DNA from: Massospora cicadina
Taxonomy: Eukaryota > Entomophthoromycota > Entomophthoromycetes > Entomophthorales > Entomophthoraceae
Length of the DNA stretch: 64,000 bases
NCBI GenBank assembly: GCA_022478985.1
Contig: JAKSZP010014881.1
Coordinates: forward strand, 1-64,000
Direction: 5' to 3'
Shown here: positions 1 to 10,690 of the stretch, piece after piece
Layout: each line of letters begins with the position of its first letter
How positions within the stretch are numbered: the first letter of the stretch is position 1
Position numbers and translations under genes: made by a program
Notes under the pieces: model-generated
Told to the model about the DNA's origin: nothing
What the model saw: the letters and a program-made list of their open reading frames with translations, nothing else
Databases searched by the model: none

Positions 1-119
1 CCTATTAGTGAAACAAGGAATCTTCCAGATCTATCTGCTAAATTATTAAAATTCTAGAATTAGAGAATGATGCTGCGATTCACTCTGTAAAAACTTTTTA
101 CAAAACTCTGAGAGTGCGT

Positions 120-330
120 TTATGGACATTAAATCCAATTAGTAAAAATATGGTCAATGATCGACAGCAGAGTACCCATTAGTACTGTTTTGACCCAGTT
201 TGTGAAGCAAATGAAGACTTATCTGGATTTATAGCACCAGAAGGAATATGGAACCGTTTACACTAGGTACTATGACATCCTGTGGAGCATACAGTGCTTT
301 GCCTCTTCAGTTCAGATCGTTGAGTGTTAT
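120..330 (+). pseudogene. Gyp-1 aspartic protease remnant
   Basis: A short frame reads MIDSRVPISTVLTQFVKQM. It resembles the active-site loop of retropepsins, in which Asp-Ser/Thr-Gly carries the catalytic Asp of a homodimeric Gag-Pol protease. The Asp codon is at 163-165. The essential Gly is replaced by Arg (AGA at 169-171, one G-to-A step from GGA), so this copy should be inactive. The call rests on the motif and on its place just upstream of the dUTPase-like domain and RT. Confidence 0.5.
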
Positions 331-628
331 CACCTCCACCCATAGAGTTGGTAAATTAAAATTATGACATCCTTAATGAAATGGAATTCCTGAAAAAGTA
401 TGGTGTCAAATGTGGTTTTAAGAAAAACTTCTTAACTATTCTGAAACAAATCCTTCCCTTTTTATATCAGCATAAAAGAGAAATTCCGCTGACAAATAAG
501 AATGATTTTATAAACCTAATTTTTGATAATGAAATAATTTCCACCCAATACAAGTTTTTAAATGAGAAAGTGGGCCTATGAAGGAGATTAAAAAAACCGT
601 GAGATACCATTGAGAACAAATAATGACA

Positions 629-877
629 CTGACCATTCCACCAGGAACACAAATAATAGTCAATCCAGGGTTAACACTAGAAATCCTGAAACAGGTGTAA
701 AGTGAAGCTGTCGCCACATGGAGTAAATTGAGACTTAAGCCTTGGGTAGTACTTGGGATTATGATCCTGAGCCACAGCAAAATATGTTTACTGTAAGCCA
801 ATCTGAATTAAAACCCAATAAAAGCGGAGAAAACCCAATTTATTTCTTTTGCTCCTTTAATCCCATTGGCTGAAATC
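629..877 (+). pseudogene. Gyp-1 dUTPase-like domain remnant
   Basis: A single frame starting at 629, broken by three stop codons (first at 698-700) but with no frameshift, reads LTIPPGTQIIVNPGLTLEI. This is the beta-strand and Val-x-x-Gly-Leu pattern of trimeric dUTPases. It is followed by LGIMILSHSKICLL (752 on), placed like dUTPase motif III, and EKTQFISFAPLIPL, placed like motif V (KGdRiAQLI). dUTPase hydrolyses dUTP and limits uracil in cDNA; some retroviruses carry it. Gyp-2 and Gyp-4 have clearer copies in the same place. The motif III match is weak on its own; the match across all three elements is what convinces me. Confidence 0.6.
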
Positions 878-1139
878 ATATAGTTCCATGACTTTGGAAC
901 ACTAACAGAGATGAAATTATGGGTAGATGTTGCAAAAGTGAATTTTGTATTGGTTGATTGTGAGCAACTGGCTGAATTATTAGAACACCAGAAAGAAGAA
1001 GTGCTAATACTATTTAAAAAATATTGGGTGATACTTTCTCTTAATGATCATGATCTTGGATGCACTAACATGTGATCCATAAGAATGACACTGGTGTTAT
1101 ATCCAACGATATGAACGTAACCTGTCTAATGATCCAAGG

Positions 1140-1780
1140 CTGCTGAAACAGTAGTCAGTGAAGAAATTATCAAGTTGGTTGAGCATGGGCTCCTCGTTAC
1201 ATGATAAAGCCAATGAGCGATTCTGATTCTTATTGTAAAGAAAAAGGATGGATCAAACTGAGTGGTAAAAATTACCATTAGTTAAATAAAATTACTAAGC
1301 AGGATTCATATCTACTGATGAGTACCAAAGTTGCGCTTGATCGCCTAAGGAGACCAAGTCCCTTTAATCAATGATTTTCATATCAGGAAAAAGGCAGATA
1401 GACTTGCTAAAAGAAGATCAAGATAAATATGCAATAAATACCACACAAGGATCATACCATCCAAAAAGAATGCCCCAGAGATTTTGTAATCTTCTGGTGA
1501 CTTTCCATAGGGCGATGGGTTCTATCTTAAGTGACAAAAAGATATCTTGCTTTTTGGTTTACTTAGATGACATCAACTTAATCAGCAGGCTATTTTCAAA
1601 ATCACCTGAAAATACTTGGAGGAAGTGTCAATTGTCTAGCAATAGCAAAACTGTATATAAAGACAAGAAATTCCATTTCTTCAAGAAGGAGATTGAATAT
1701 TTAGGGTTTTTTCTAAACTCTTGCAGATTACAACCACAGCTGCAGATAATAATGATCAATGAACAGATATCAATCTAAAA
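1140..1780 (+). pseudogene. Gyp-1 reverse transcriptase remnant
   Basis: Fragments of the RT fingers and palm are readable: an IKLVEHGLL-like start near 1165, an ILIVKKKDGS block near 1230, a KITKQDSYLL-like block near 1290, then an open stretch (1371-1778) with the catalytic YLDD box at 1560-1571. The stretch ends with the downstream EIEYLGFFLNS block typical of Ty3/gypsy RT (consensus EFLGHxV). The two catalytic Asp codons are intact, but stops and frameshifts upstream make it non-functional. It is flanked by the dUTPase-like domain upstream and RNase H downstream. Confidence 0.85.
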
Positions 1781-1924
1781 GAGTGTCAGGACATGCAAGT
1801 TTTTCTTGGAATGGTTTGCTACTATTGCTGGTACATCAAAGGTTTCACCAGAATTGTTGAACCATCAATTCTCCTAGTGAATAGTCACATAAGAATTCAT
1901 ATGAAATGAGGAGGCTCATGAAGT

Positions 1925-2997
1925 GAATAATAAGCTCAGTAGTTATCTGATGACTAGCCTTGTTTTAAAATACCCTATTTTTTAATTGTGAGATTATACT
2001 TTAGATAAATGCCACACTAACAGTGATCAGAGCAATTTTAAGTCAAGTAAGCGATGACAGGTATCAGATAAAGTAACCAGATGTTTTCCTCCTGCTATGC
2101 ATATACTATGAATCAATTAGTTTTAGTATTGGTAGTTGAGCCATCGCCTATTAATCACTGGATCGTGTTGCCTCAGTAAGCAGTTTAGATACAATTAGTA
2201 TAATTTGATTGCTGCAACTAAAAGCTGAGAATAATGAAAGTAGGTTATGTTATTAAGTTCATGAAGGTTGTTAGTGGATCAGATACTGAAGAAATCTAAT
2301 AAGATATCTGGCAAGACGGTTGCAATCAGCTTAGAATGCACTGAGTGAATAGTGAATAATTTTTTCTGCTTGGTAGAGTTATAGGATTGAACAAAGCAAG
2401 AGAGAGATAAAAGTAGCATTGGACAATGGAAAAGGGATCACTTTTGGTTGGTAAGCTACAGTGGATTCTGTAGCATGAAGTTTTTATTTGGTGTTTACCC
2501 CTTTGTTTTCAGAAGTACAGTGCTTTTATAATAACGATTGTGTCTCACATAAGCGTTCTGCTTCTATTTCATATAATTTATTAATATTGCTAAAGAATGA
2601 GAATCCTCATATCATCCTTCTGTTGTATCAGTGGGTTTAACCTATGTGCAAAAATCCGCAGGACCTTACCCAATCCTCTGAAGATTGATACTTAGGAAGA
2701 GGAACTGGTTTCATATGTGAGTTGCATACTGAAGCCAGCAAAAAGGAACTAAGCTGTGACAGAGTGCGAGTGCCTCATGATGATATATATTTTCAAACAA
2801 TTTTGAGTATATATGTACATGGGACACACTTCAATATTTTGACTGACCACACATCTCTACGGTGGTTACATAACATTAAGGAACCAGAGGGGCGATTGGC
2901 CCGATGGGCTTTAAAACTTCAAACTATGATTTTACCATTATCCATCATCAGGTCCCTAGATCAAAATGCGGATTTTTTATCCAGGTTATTAAACTAA
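1925..2997 (+). pseudogene. Gyp-1 RNase H remnant, interrupted
   Basis: RNase H removes the RNA strand during reverse transcription. The N-terminal half is readable near 2020-2110 (TVIRAILSQVSDDRYQIK, the usual AIGAILSQ block). The C-terminal half lies at 2722-2997 with FNILTDHTSLRWL and a following EPEGRLARWALKLQ block, then a NADFLSR end. About 600 bp that do not look like RNase H separate the halves. The C-terminal half is an uninterrupted frame; the N-terminal half has a stop. This is the same RNase H type as in Gyp-2, Gyp-3 and Gyp-4. Confidence 0.8.
2111..2721. other. About 600 bp of unassigned sequence inside Gyp-1 RNase H
   Basis: This stretch separates the two halves of the RNase H coding region and has no long open frame or recognised motif. 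The related RNase H of Gyp-4 runs through this point without a gap. It is probably an inserted solo LTR or other short element, but I could not find its ends or a target duplication. Confidence 0.4.
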
Positions 2998-3113
2998 CTT
3001 TAAATGTATATGAGAAAGATTACCTCTACGATCTTTCAACAATAACTTTATTTATGGAAAAAATGAGTCCCTGATTTATCAAAAAGAATTAGTGAAAAGA
3101 TTAGCAAATATAC

Positions 3114-3155
3114 AGGATAAAATTGGTAATTTGTACAAATTACCAATTTTATCCT
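3114..3155. repeat. Perfect 42-bp palindrome without spacer
   Basis: Two 21-nt arms meet at a central GTAC (3133-3136) and are exact reverse complements. The left arm begins AGGATAAAATTGG; the right arm ends CCAATTTTATCCT. The palindrome sits between the RNase H and integrase remnants of Gyp-1. Confidence 0.95.
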
Positions 3156-3199
3156 AAAAATAGTTATCTTACATTTGGTCTTTGGCTCGCAAAGATGTT

Positions 3200-4150
3200 A
3201 TAAAAGATGAACATCTAAGTTTTGGTCACAGAGGAATTTGGAAACTCACCGGTAGCTAAGACCCAATGTTACTGGGAAGGGTGTCCTTCTCAATTCAAAT
3301 TTATTAGAGTATTGTCTAGTATGTAAGAGTCAGGCTGGATTAATCCCCTGAACACAACATCCAGTGATTTTACCCTATATACCCTTCCATACTAAAAGTA
3401 TCAATGTTGTGGGTCCATTACCTTGAGCATATTATGACCAATGATTCCTCCTTCTGGCTGTTAATCAACTAATCAAAAAGGATCAAATCTATATCCCTAC
3501 CCTCCACTTCAGCAAAAGCTACCGTAACGTTCCTATGTAATCAAATTATCACTCAACATGAGTTCCCTAACATAAATCTCTACTTAAATGGTCAAAGTTT
3601 TAGTTCATTGCTGTGAATAATTTAAACTGGATTAATAGGATCCAGTCAAGTTTCTTTAACTCCTTACCATCCTTCAAACAATGGAATGGGAGAGCGTGTA
3701 AATGGTACATTAACCTCAACCCTCTGGAAAATGGCCTCAACTGACCTCTATACTGGCCACAATATCACCTAGTGCAAATTTTTGCCTAATGAATAAGTTA
3801 TCATCAGATTATCAAGATGTCTCCCTTCCAAGTTTTATATGGAAGGAAACCCGCCTTCCATTTAAAGTGCAAGCCAAGCTATATCAAGCTTCCCTCAAAG
3901 ACCCTGAAGTTACTATGAGAAGTATCATTATTGAGATTATCCAACTTCAGGCCATGGCTTCAGAAAATTGTCTACTACAGTTACCAGAGAAACAAATCAT
4001 CTTAACGATAAGCATGCTCCTCTGCATATTTTCTACTAAATGGTTTAGTCTTTTTTTGTCATCATTCATTGAGTGGACGATATAAAATATTGGAGACCAA
4101 TTGTTCAAGACCCTACAAAGTTATATAAATTGAGAACATGAACACTCTAT
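3200..4150 (+). pseudogene. Gyp-1 integrase remnant
   Basis: The zinc-binding region is suggested by LSFGHRGIWK near 3220 and a YCLVCKSQ-like block near 3320. The catalytic core is suggested by VVGPLP near 3410 and by TPYHPSNNGMGERVNGTL near 3660-3710, the segment that carries the third catalytic acidic residue (Glu) in retroviral-type integrases. The C-terminal part runs through an open stretch at 3789-4085. Many stops and frameshifts are present. Integrase would insert the cDNA copy into the genome. No chromodomain is visible. Confidence 0.7.
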
Positions 4151-4242
4151 TGTTGAGGTCACTCAGGGGATTGTGAAAATCAAGTACAAAATCAATATCT
4201 CCAGCCTTTCACCCCCTTATTCCAAGATCTAGAAGGGGACGT

Positions 4243-4787
4243 TGTCAGTCTTCTGGATCAAATTAAATATTTGAGTAAATCTGATGGGAAGACTTACTTA
4301 GTCAAAGATTTAGTTGATACCATTGTTGGTTATAATACTTAAATGACTTTATCTAAGCCTTTAGATATTAGTTCCAAACCTGACCTATGCAGTTAATACT
4401 ATTTGACAGAAGCCTTTTTATATCAGGGTCCAAACATGATCTATGCAATTAATTAATATTTGACAGAAGTAACTAGAATGGATTGAAATCCATGATTGCA
4501 TATTAGTTTATCTCTTTGCTTTAAAATGCACAAGATTTTTCCACAGAATTATTCCAGATCTCCTATATAATTTGTTTTAAGAGAAAATAAACATTACTAA
4601 ATTTTGTCAGAATTTTTGGCTTTCAACTATCTTGTTGGTAAATATATACTTGGTTACGCCACTTAAGGAGCTTTTTCCCTTGTGTAAAGACTTTTATAAA
4701 TAGTAAACTTATTAAGAATTCATCACTTGGGGCTTTAATTGCCCTGGAGTTTATGGTGACAGTTAAGTTAAAACCCTTTATCCTAAC
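4243..4787 (+). repeat. Probable 3' LTR of Gyp-1
   Basis: A purine-rich tract (AGATCTAGAAGGGGACG) precedes TGTCAG at 4243, laid out like the tract before the Gyp-4 3' LTR. An AATAAA-type signal lies near 4585, and the block can end at TAACA (4787), where Chr-1 sequence begins. Inside it, a segment of about 40 bp is duplicated (4374-4412 and 4429-4470). The 5' partner is not in the window, so both boundaries are inferred. Confidence 0.45.
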
Positions 4788-4959
4788 ACCCCCTTACAAA
4801 AGCATCCTAATTTAATTTACATCTGGAGAGAACTTGGATATATTAAGTTGACAAAGATTGTGAAAGCATGAACTTTCTGAACATAATATACTCTTCTAGG
4901 TTCTTCAGAGAAGTGAGAACAGGAGTGCAGGAACTAGGTGAGGGTCTTTATTAGATAAT

Positions 4960-5400
4960 CTTACCAGGGGGATTCACCAGGTGGCTATATGATGCTCCAC
5001 CTCTTTGAGATCTTGAGCTAAGACTGGGTTCCAACTTAAGGCGTCAAGCAATCATTTTATCTAGCCTTTTGTGACCTATAAGAAAAAGAAATCTGAACAA
5101 GGGTCTCATGACAATGAGTCTGATGTGGGGCCAGGACATGAGGGGCTCAATAGTTAAGTTAAGCCCGGTGATTATAATGCATATGGAATGTCCTATAAGA
5201 ACCATATAGGTAGTAGCGCCATAAAGTCAACGCTTCTACCACTGCCAACAGTTCTTTGTCGTAGATAGCATAATTTAGTTCAGGTAATGACATCTTGTGG
5301 GTGAAATATCCCACTGGATGCTCAACTCCATTGTTCCTACCTGCAACAGAGCAACTATAGTGAACTTTGGAGCATATCAAACTATTATAAACTCATTATT
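4960..5400 (-). pseudogene. Chr-1 RNase H remnant
   Basis: The minus strand at 5380-5159 encodes GVEHPVGYFTHKM, then LNYAIYDKELLAVVEAL and WRYYLYG, the RNase H core common to chromoviruses (consensus HPVxYxSxKLxxAExNYxxxDKELLAIV). Further down, in other frames, the tail with a PHVLAPHQTH block and an ADAL-like tether is readable to about 4960. The DKE block carrying an active-site Glu is intact, but frameshifts follow. RT lies upstream in the same orientation. Confidence 0.85.
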
Positions 5401-6171
5401 CAGATCTACTTAGTGGATACTGAAGTAGAAACCTAGTTGCTTTTTACAGCCTGGAATGCACCCTCCAATATAGATGAACACTTAAGGGTATTGGCTCTTC
5501 TGGTCTTATTCAAGGGTATGGCAAACAAGAGAGGCTAATAGTAAAATTCTTAATGAAATTATATGTCCTTAAAAAGTTTCTAAATTTTTTACTGAGGTTG
5601 ATGTGGGCCAATTACGCATATTATTCTCCTTGTCAGTAGTGATCATGTGACCTTTATGTTAAAATTATGTTGCTAAAAAGGTGATTTGATTCAAAAAACG
5701 GTTTGCTGATTTTTAGTGTCAGGCTTGTTGCTCTGAAAATGTTCAAACACTTGCTGCAGGTGAATCTAATGGGAAGCTTGATCTGAGTAGAAGACCAGGA
5801 TGTCGCCCATATATGACACATCACAAACACATATAAATCCCAAAGCCACATCAAAATGGCATTGAATGTTTCAGGCGCATTATTAAGCCCAAAATGCATT
5901 ATTTGAAATTGAAATTTCTTCTTCATGGTGCATAATGAAGTGAGCCATTCCTGATCTTAGTTAATGCGGATCTGATTAAAGACATATAGGCAATCCAGCT
6001 TAGAGAAAACTTTGGCTTTCTCCCCATAATGGGCAGTTTGTGACCCTATAGGAATGGGGTTCAGATCATTTGGTGACATTAAACAAGTTGCCATAATCGA
6101 TGAAAGGGCTTTGAGTACCCTTCTTTCCACAAAAAGCAGTGAGTAGAAAACTGTATTGGTTCTTTATGATA

Positions 6172-6724
6172 CACAGTGCATTCAAAAAGTTTTGGGACTA
6201 ACGTTTTAAAAACACAACTTTACAAATAAATAAACTTTTTTTGACATAATTTAACATACAACCTTTCCCTCTCTATACATATTTATATTGCTAAAACAAT
6301 TGTTAAAAGGTATGCACATAGTTCCTATTTTGTATAACCATGTTTAAACCAGCTGTCACATTCTTCTGAATTGTCTCTACTTTACTAAAATGATGAACCT
6401 TCAGTGCCACCTTCAGATTAGAGAACAGAAAGAAGTAAGAAAGAGCCAAATATGGTGAATAGGGTGGATAATTATAAACTGAAGGTGGCACTGAAGGTTC
6501 ATCCTTTTGCTAAAGTAGATACAATTCAGAAGAATGTGACAGCTTGTTTAAACAAGGCTATACAAAAATAGGAACTATGTGCATACCTTTTAAAAATTAT
6601 TTCAGCAATATAAATATGTATAGAGAGGGAAAGGTTGTATGTTAAATTATGATAAAAGAAAGTTTATTTATTTGTAAAGTTGTGTCTTTAAAACGTTAGT
6701 CCCATAACTTTTGAATGCACTGTG
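6172..6724. mobile_element. Palindromic mariner remnant with TA target duplication
   Basis: This 553-bp unit begins CACAGTGCATTCAAAA and ends with the reverse complement, TTTTGAATGCACTGTG. TA dinucleotides at 6170-6171 and 6725-6726 are the duplication made by Tc1/mariner transposases. The two arms (about 6172-6416 and 6479-6724) are near-complementary over their whole length, not only at short terminal repeats, and are joined by about 62 bp. The left arm still carries a mariner transposase C-terminus on the minus strand. So the element is made of two 3' ends of one mariner in inverted orientation. Confidence 0.9.
6303..6491 (-). pseudogene. Mariner transposase C-terminal fragment
   Basis: The translation contains YPPYSPYLALSYFFLFSNLK, followed by KVHHFSKVETIQKNVTAGLN. 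This matches the mariner block around the third catalytic Asp, normally YSPDLAPxDFFLFPxLK. The catalytic Asp (SPDLAP) is Tyr here and the second Asp (DFFLF) is Tyr, so it is inactive. Only the last 60 or so codons of a protein of about 345 residues remain. The complementary arm of the palindrome encodes the same region on the other strand in more broken form. Confidence 0.85.
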
Positions 6725-7100
6725 TACAACTCTTTTTAATATTTATTATGTAACCCAAACATCTAATTCTGCCTCTTACCATATATTCAAAGGATAGATT
6801 TAGGAGGAAATGCAAACCAGGTCAACTGGGAGCTTGAAATTACAATTAAATTATTAATGTTCTGGTAAGACACGTACAGAAGCCTTGTTAAAATGAATAC
6901 ACTAAACCTTCCAAAAAGGAAGGTAAGGATATCTTTAAAGTAGGCTTCAGTAGTGGCACAAGGCGAGGTTTGTACGTTTGGCCATTGTGGTAAATTGCTT
7001 GGGGTGTCCACCACAGACATGAAAAATTCAATCTCTTCTTCCTACTCTTTAGATTTAAACACAAAATATTGTTTACTAAGATTTAGTCTCAAAATCAGAA

Positions 7101-7340
7101 CTATATTACCACCTTACATCCAAGGTAATTAGGCTTACAAATATTTGGTTGCCAAGGAGTGGTCAGCAAGGTTATTCTTACCTTTTGATACTCAATAAGA
7201 CCCTGACTTTTCAGTGTGGGAATAGTCAGAGAGGCACCTTCACTAGCAATACCACCAGGATTGTATGGTAACTTAAGGCAGTCAGCTTGAGTTTTGTCAA
7301 AAAATTTAAAGTCTTCAGTATCAACCAAAACAGTTGTCAT
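7101..7340 (-). pseudogene. Chr-1 aspartic protease remnant
   Basis: The frame opens with TTVLVDTEDFKFFDKTQADC. In the relatives this is VDTG/T-SEN-FFDQDLAD (Chr-4 at 50134-50170, Chr-3 at 62580-62625), the active site of the retropepsin. Here the Gly after Asp-Thr is Glu (GAA, one G-to-A step from GGA), so catalysis should be lost. The downstream part has a SQGLIEYQKV-like block, as expected for the body of the protease. RT follows in the same orientation. Confidence 0.7.
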
Positions 7341-7345
7341 AAAAA

Positions 7346-8187
7346 TTCCTGTAGAAGGTGAGAAAGTTTTTAGTCAAAAAATATCCAAATATTTAATTTA
7401 AAATAGTTAAGCTAGTCAAACCACTAAATCTATCTTTAGTACATATGGAAAACACCTTTGGTAACATCCCCATCATTCTTACTTCTTCAAATGGGTTAGT
7501 CACTGTGAAAACCATGAGTATCCTTCAGGGACGCTCTGTAAACAGACATTCTGTTCATGGCTTATCCGCATGAGCTTATATGCACTTTGCTTTTGTTTTA
7601 TTGAAAATTATTTTCTAAAAGTGTTCTCAGATTTCAAGGTTATAATTTCTAGGCCAAAACTTACATTGGATGGTGATTTAGTAATAAATTGGGAATAGAT
7701 TCAAGTCAACCTACCATTTTGCTAAGGTTGAAAAGGGCTTTGAATCAAGGTAAGTAGATTTCAAGAGAGATTGCTGATTCTGTGGGGTATTTATAGGGGT
7801 TGGCAGGTGAAACCTCAGCGGCTAGATTAATAAATTCAATTTTTGAGCAGGCGAAGAAATTCCCAGGATATCCTCCAGACAAATGGTCAAAGTGGCAGGA
7901 AAGGAATTCATATCTAAACAATTTTTCTATATTTGGTTAATAAAACATGAAAATGACGCTCTCATGATTTTAGGCATTGCTAAGGCTCAGGTCTGACCAC
8001 ACAAATTGATATAAATTTGATGCTCATGAGCAGCCCACCTGACAAAAGCTAAAAAGAACATCTTAGAGGCTTGAAGAGAAGACGACTATGGATGAGCTGC
8101 TTTTAGAAGGTGATGAAAGCCTCCGATGGATTTTTATAATAAAGACCAGACTCTGAAAATTAGAAACCACCAATCTGCCACTCTTGG
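7346..8187 (-). pseudogene. Chr-1 probable gag remnant
   Basis: No long open frame remains. The stretch lies upstream of the Chr-1 protease on the minus strand, where gag is expected, and a SIGGFHHLLKAA-like block is readable near 8110. No zinc knuckle was found. The region is cut at 8188 by the first base of the Gyp-2 LTR. The assignment rests on position. Confidence 0.35.
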
Positions 8188-8647
8188 CGTAAAAGATCTT
8201 TTGTTTGATGATAAAGTTTAAATATGGGATCAAAGCTGTAAACTAAAGGAGTTTAAAGATAAAGCTGGGGGAGATATATTAGGTTATTGAGTTAAAAAGC
8301 ATCAATATTTAAAGGACGTGTGAGGATTTGGCGCCTCAGGGACTTTCATGGCCCTGTATAATCAGGATCTCTTACTGCCTTCTGAATTGACCACATTATC
8401 AGTTCCCTCATTATTCTGCATCGTCCTTGTAACCTCAAGGGAGGGGTCACACCTCTCAAGGTCTGGGAAGTGATGGGAAACCTGAAGGCATCTCCAACAA
8501 TTCTCATACGCATTATGCTTCCTGATAAAATCTCATATTGGTGCCTTAAACGTAAGGTTCCATTAGCATGGTTTGAAAGTTAACTTTTTTAGGCTCAATT
8601 TGGGACTTGGGATTTTGACATGCTCTTCATCTCAGATCCTGAATACA
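8188..8647 (-). repeat. Gyp-2 3' LTR
   Basis: The block aligns along its length with 39894-40355; shared landmarks are TGCCTCAG/GCGCCTCAG, GATCAAGAT and AAATCTCATATTKGYGCCTT. It also belongs to the same family as the Gyp-3 LTRs. Integrase sequence of Gyp-2 starts right after it (8648-8858, C-terminal part on the minus strand), preceded by a purine-rich tract on the minus strand. The ends are placed by alignment to within a few bases. Confidence 0.75.
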
Positions 8648-8858
8648 CCCCCTCAAAAAAAGATCCTCTCGGGGGGTACTGAAGGACTGAAGAAATTGGT
8701 CATGTAGTCGGCTCACCATTTTCCCTGATTGATGTTGGCAATTGAGTGCTCTAAATTCACCTTATGGATGACCTTATAAGATTTTAATCAAAGAACAAAG
8801 AGCTTGTTCTGTTAACCTCCGTGTCAATGGTGATAAAAGATAATGAGGTCATTGTCAG

Positions 8859-9261
8859 TGTTACAGTTCTCTAGACTTTTGTCAAGGTCCAAAGGTGGCT
8901 CAAAGCTGCAAATTTTCAGAGAAGTCAAGAAGGAAATGGAACATTGGTTAGGATACCATATATTTTATTAGGCTAGAAGGATTTGATATTTATAGGGTGA
9001 GTGGGACACGATGCCTCATGGATTGTCATAGCCCCATCCATTTAGGATCTTTCCTGGTCTTCCATATTGACTGCTTCATGGTCATACTCAATGTATTTCT
9101 CCGCCCACCTGAACAAATTGGGTGAAACGCCACCCCGCGCGACTCAGAAATTGGGGGAAAAATCCTAAAGTCACTTTTGTTTGATAGGTTCAGGATATGA
9201 TTTAGTATGGCTCAATTTGGAAGTGGGGGATTTAATTTTTTTGTCATCTTGAATCCTGACA
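8859..9261 (-). repeat. Gyp-3 3' LTR
   Basis: On the plus strand it begins TGTTACAGTTCTCTAGACT and ends CCTGACA. It aligns with 12259-12664, including CGACTCAGAAATTGGGG and TTTGATATTTATAGGGTGAG in both. A polypurine tract on the minus strand (plus strand CCCCCCTCAAGATCC at 9265-9279) lies just inside, where second-strand priming would start. Confidence 0.85.
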
Positions 9262-9289
9262 ATGCCCCCCTCAAGATCCTGTTGGAGGG

Positions 9290-10360
9290 GGTATATGGCT
9301 AAAGGAACCACTTCATGAGCCCAAAAGACCATGGTCCTTTGTTTGATGTCAGCAATAAAGTACTCAGACTTTACCCTATGAATGACCTTATAGGGTCCAG
9401 ACCAAAGAATGTCTACTTATTTTTCAGCCTCCAGGTTGGTGGTGATAAAAGAGAACAAGGTCACCTAATTAAAAAGTTGGTAAGAAGGGTCGTCTGAGAT
9501 TAAAAAGGATGTCTCTCTTGCAGTAATGGTGACAATGCCTTGAGTGGCTAGGGCTTGAAGCTGCAAAATTTCATTGGCTAAGACTCTCATAGTTAATTCC
9601 GAGTTCTCAGGTGTGGAGGTCTAAAGCAATGTCTGGACGCTACTTGGTAGCTGAGGTGCATGACCATATAGGGCTTCATCTGGGGGCATCTTGATGACTC
9701 GGTGGTAGCTTACCCTATAGGCAAGCAATGTTCTGGGTAGTTAATGGTTCCAACAGGCGGATCCAAGGCATATAACTTCAATAGAATGGAAATAAGAGTT
9801 GCATTAGCGCGTTCTAATGCCAATTAGTAGAGGAGTGGCAAGGGGCACAAAAAACTGGATAGTGCCAAATAGCGAGGTAAGTTCTTGTAATACCTGAGAG
9901 AAGAAATTTAATCCATTGTTCGAAAGTAAGGTTTGGAGGCACCCATGCTGGGTGAAAATATATTGAATGAGGAAGAGGGCTGTGGCTTTGGCAGTGGCAG
10001 CTGGGACCAAAATCGCTAAAACTACTTAGTTAAGTGATTCACGTCTAGGATAATATACTTATGGCCATGCAACCTAGTGGGAAGAAGGCCCACCACATCA
10101 ATGCTAACTATATTGAAGGGCCCTAATCAGGGTGACAACCGAGTGTTGTAATTGAGGATTAGATCAGTCTTGAGATCAGCAAGTCATACATACCTCCAAA
10201 ACCTCTTGGAAGGTTCTACCATTCAGTACCAGTAGCATCTTGACTTCAACATTCATGAGTCTTCTTAACAGCCCATGTCCCACAGTGAATGACCCTCTAG
10301 AATAACATCAGTTTAAAGGAGTGGCAGACATATGGGAGCCACTTCTTAAAAACCTTCTTG
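9290..10360 (-). pseudogene. Gyp-3 integrase remnant
   Basis: The minus strand at 10010-9804 reads AATAKATALFLIQYIFTQHG and then TLLSNNGLNFFSQ, the integrase core around the second catalytic Asp. The expected Asp (SDNG) is Asn (AAC for GAC), so the catalytic triad is broken. Gyp-2 keeps GAC at the same place (near 13120). Stops and frameshifts occur on both sides. Zinc-finger and C-terminal parts are recognised only by alignment with Gyp-2. Confidence 0.8.
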
Positions 10361-10379
10361 TAAAGCAGCCCATCCTTAA

Positions 10380-10690
10380 TTTCAGTGTCTCATGTCATTC
10401 TTCAGGGTTCAGCTTGGACCTCAGGAGTTTTCAGCTCTCACTTCTCAGGTCGGCCTATTAGACCATACAGCTGGTCCTCTTTGGGGGTCAAAGCTGCTAG
10501 CACCAGCATCCTGGAGAGGCTGTCGGAATTTTGTGAGTTTGCGCTGGAACAATGGACAATTGTGAAATAATAGCTCTGCAGTCGTAAAGCCTGACTGGCT
10601 AATCAGCCATCTGGGTCCTTCATTTGCTGGAGCCACCAGAGTGAGGAGTGGTCTGTATTAAATTTTAAGATGAGTACCTTAGAGATAAGG
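10380..10690 (-). pseudogene. Gyp-3 RNase H C-terminal remnant
   Basis: The minus strand reads, in shifting frames, a DHSSLWWLQQMKDPDG-like block and SYYFTIVHCSSANSQNSDSL, matching the RNase H tail of Gyp-1 and Gyp-4. The following LAALTPKEDQLYGLIGRPE matches Gyp-4 LFSAEEDRIYDLIGRPE at 33461-33511. Only the last third of the domain is left; the sequence then passes directly into gag. Confidence 0.75.

Larger units (their letters stand above)
1..4787 (+). mobile_element. Gyp-1: decayed Ty3/gypsy element, 5' part outside the window
   Basis: Remains of protease, dUTPase-like domain, RT, RNase H and integrase follow one another on the plus strand in the order usual for Ty3/gypsy pol, and a probable 3' LTR closes the element. 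Gag and the 5' LTR would lie left of the window. Every domain has stops or frameshifts, so the element is dead. The RNase H and integrase match Gyp-2 and Gyp-4 in style (DHTSLRWL motif, integrase of the NGMGERVNGT type, no chromodomain seen), so I place it in the same lineage. Domain order is seen directly; lineage placement is inference. Confidence 0.8.
5540..7020 (-). pseudogene. Chr-1 reverse transcriptase remnant, interrupted by a mariner
   Basis: The minus strand shows QIMHFGLNNAPETFNAIL (consensus FGLxNAPATFQ) around 5930-5870 and the catalytic box near 5815 as YMGDILVF. The expected YMDD has lost its first Asp to Gly (GGC for GAC), so the enzyme would be dead. The N-terminal part continues across the mariner (6172-6724) into 6725-7020, where a block similar to 49574-49852 of Chr-4 precedes the RT core. 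The flanks on both sides of the mariner align with uninterrupted sequence at 60125-60240 in Chr-3. Confidence 0.8.
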
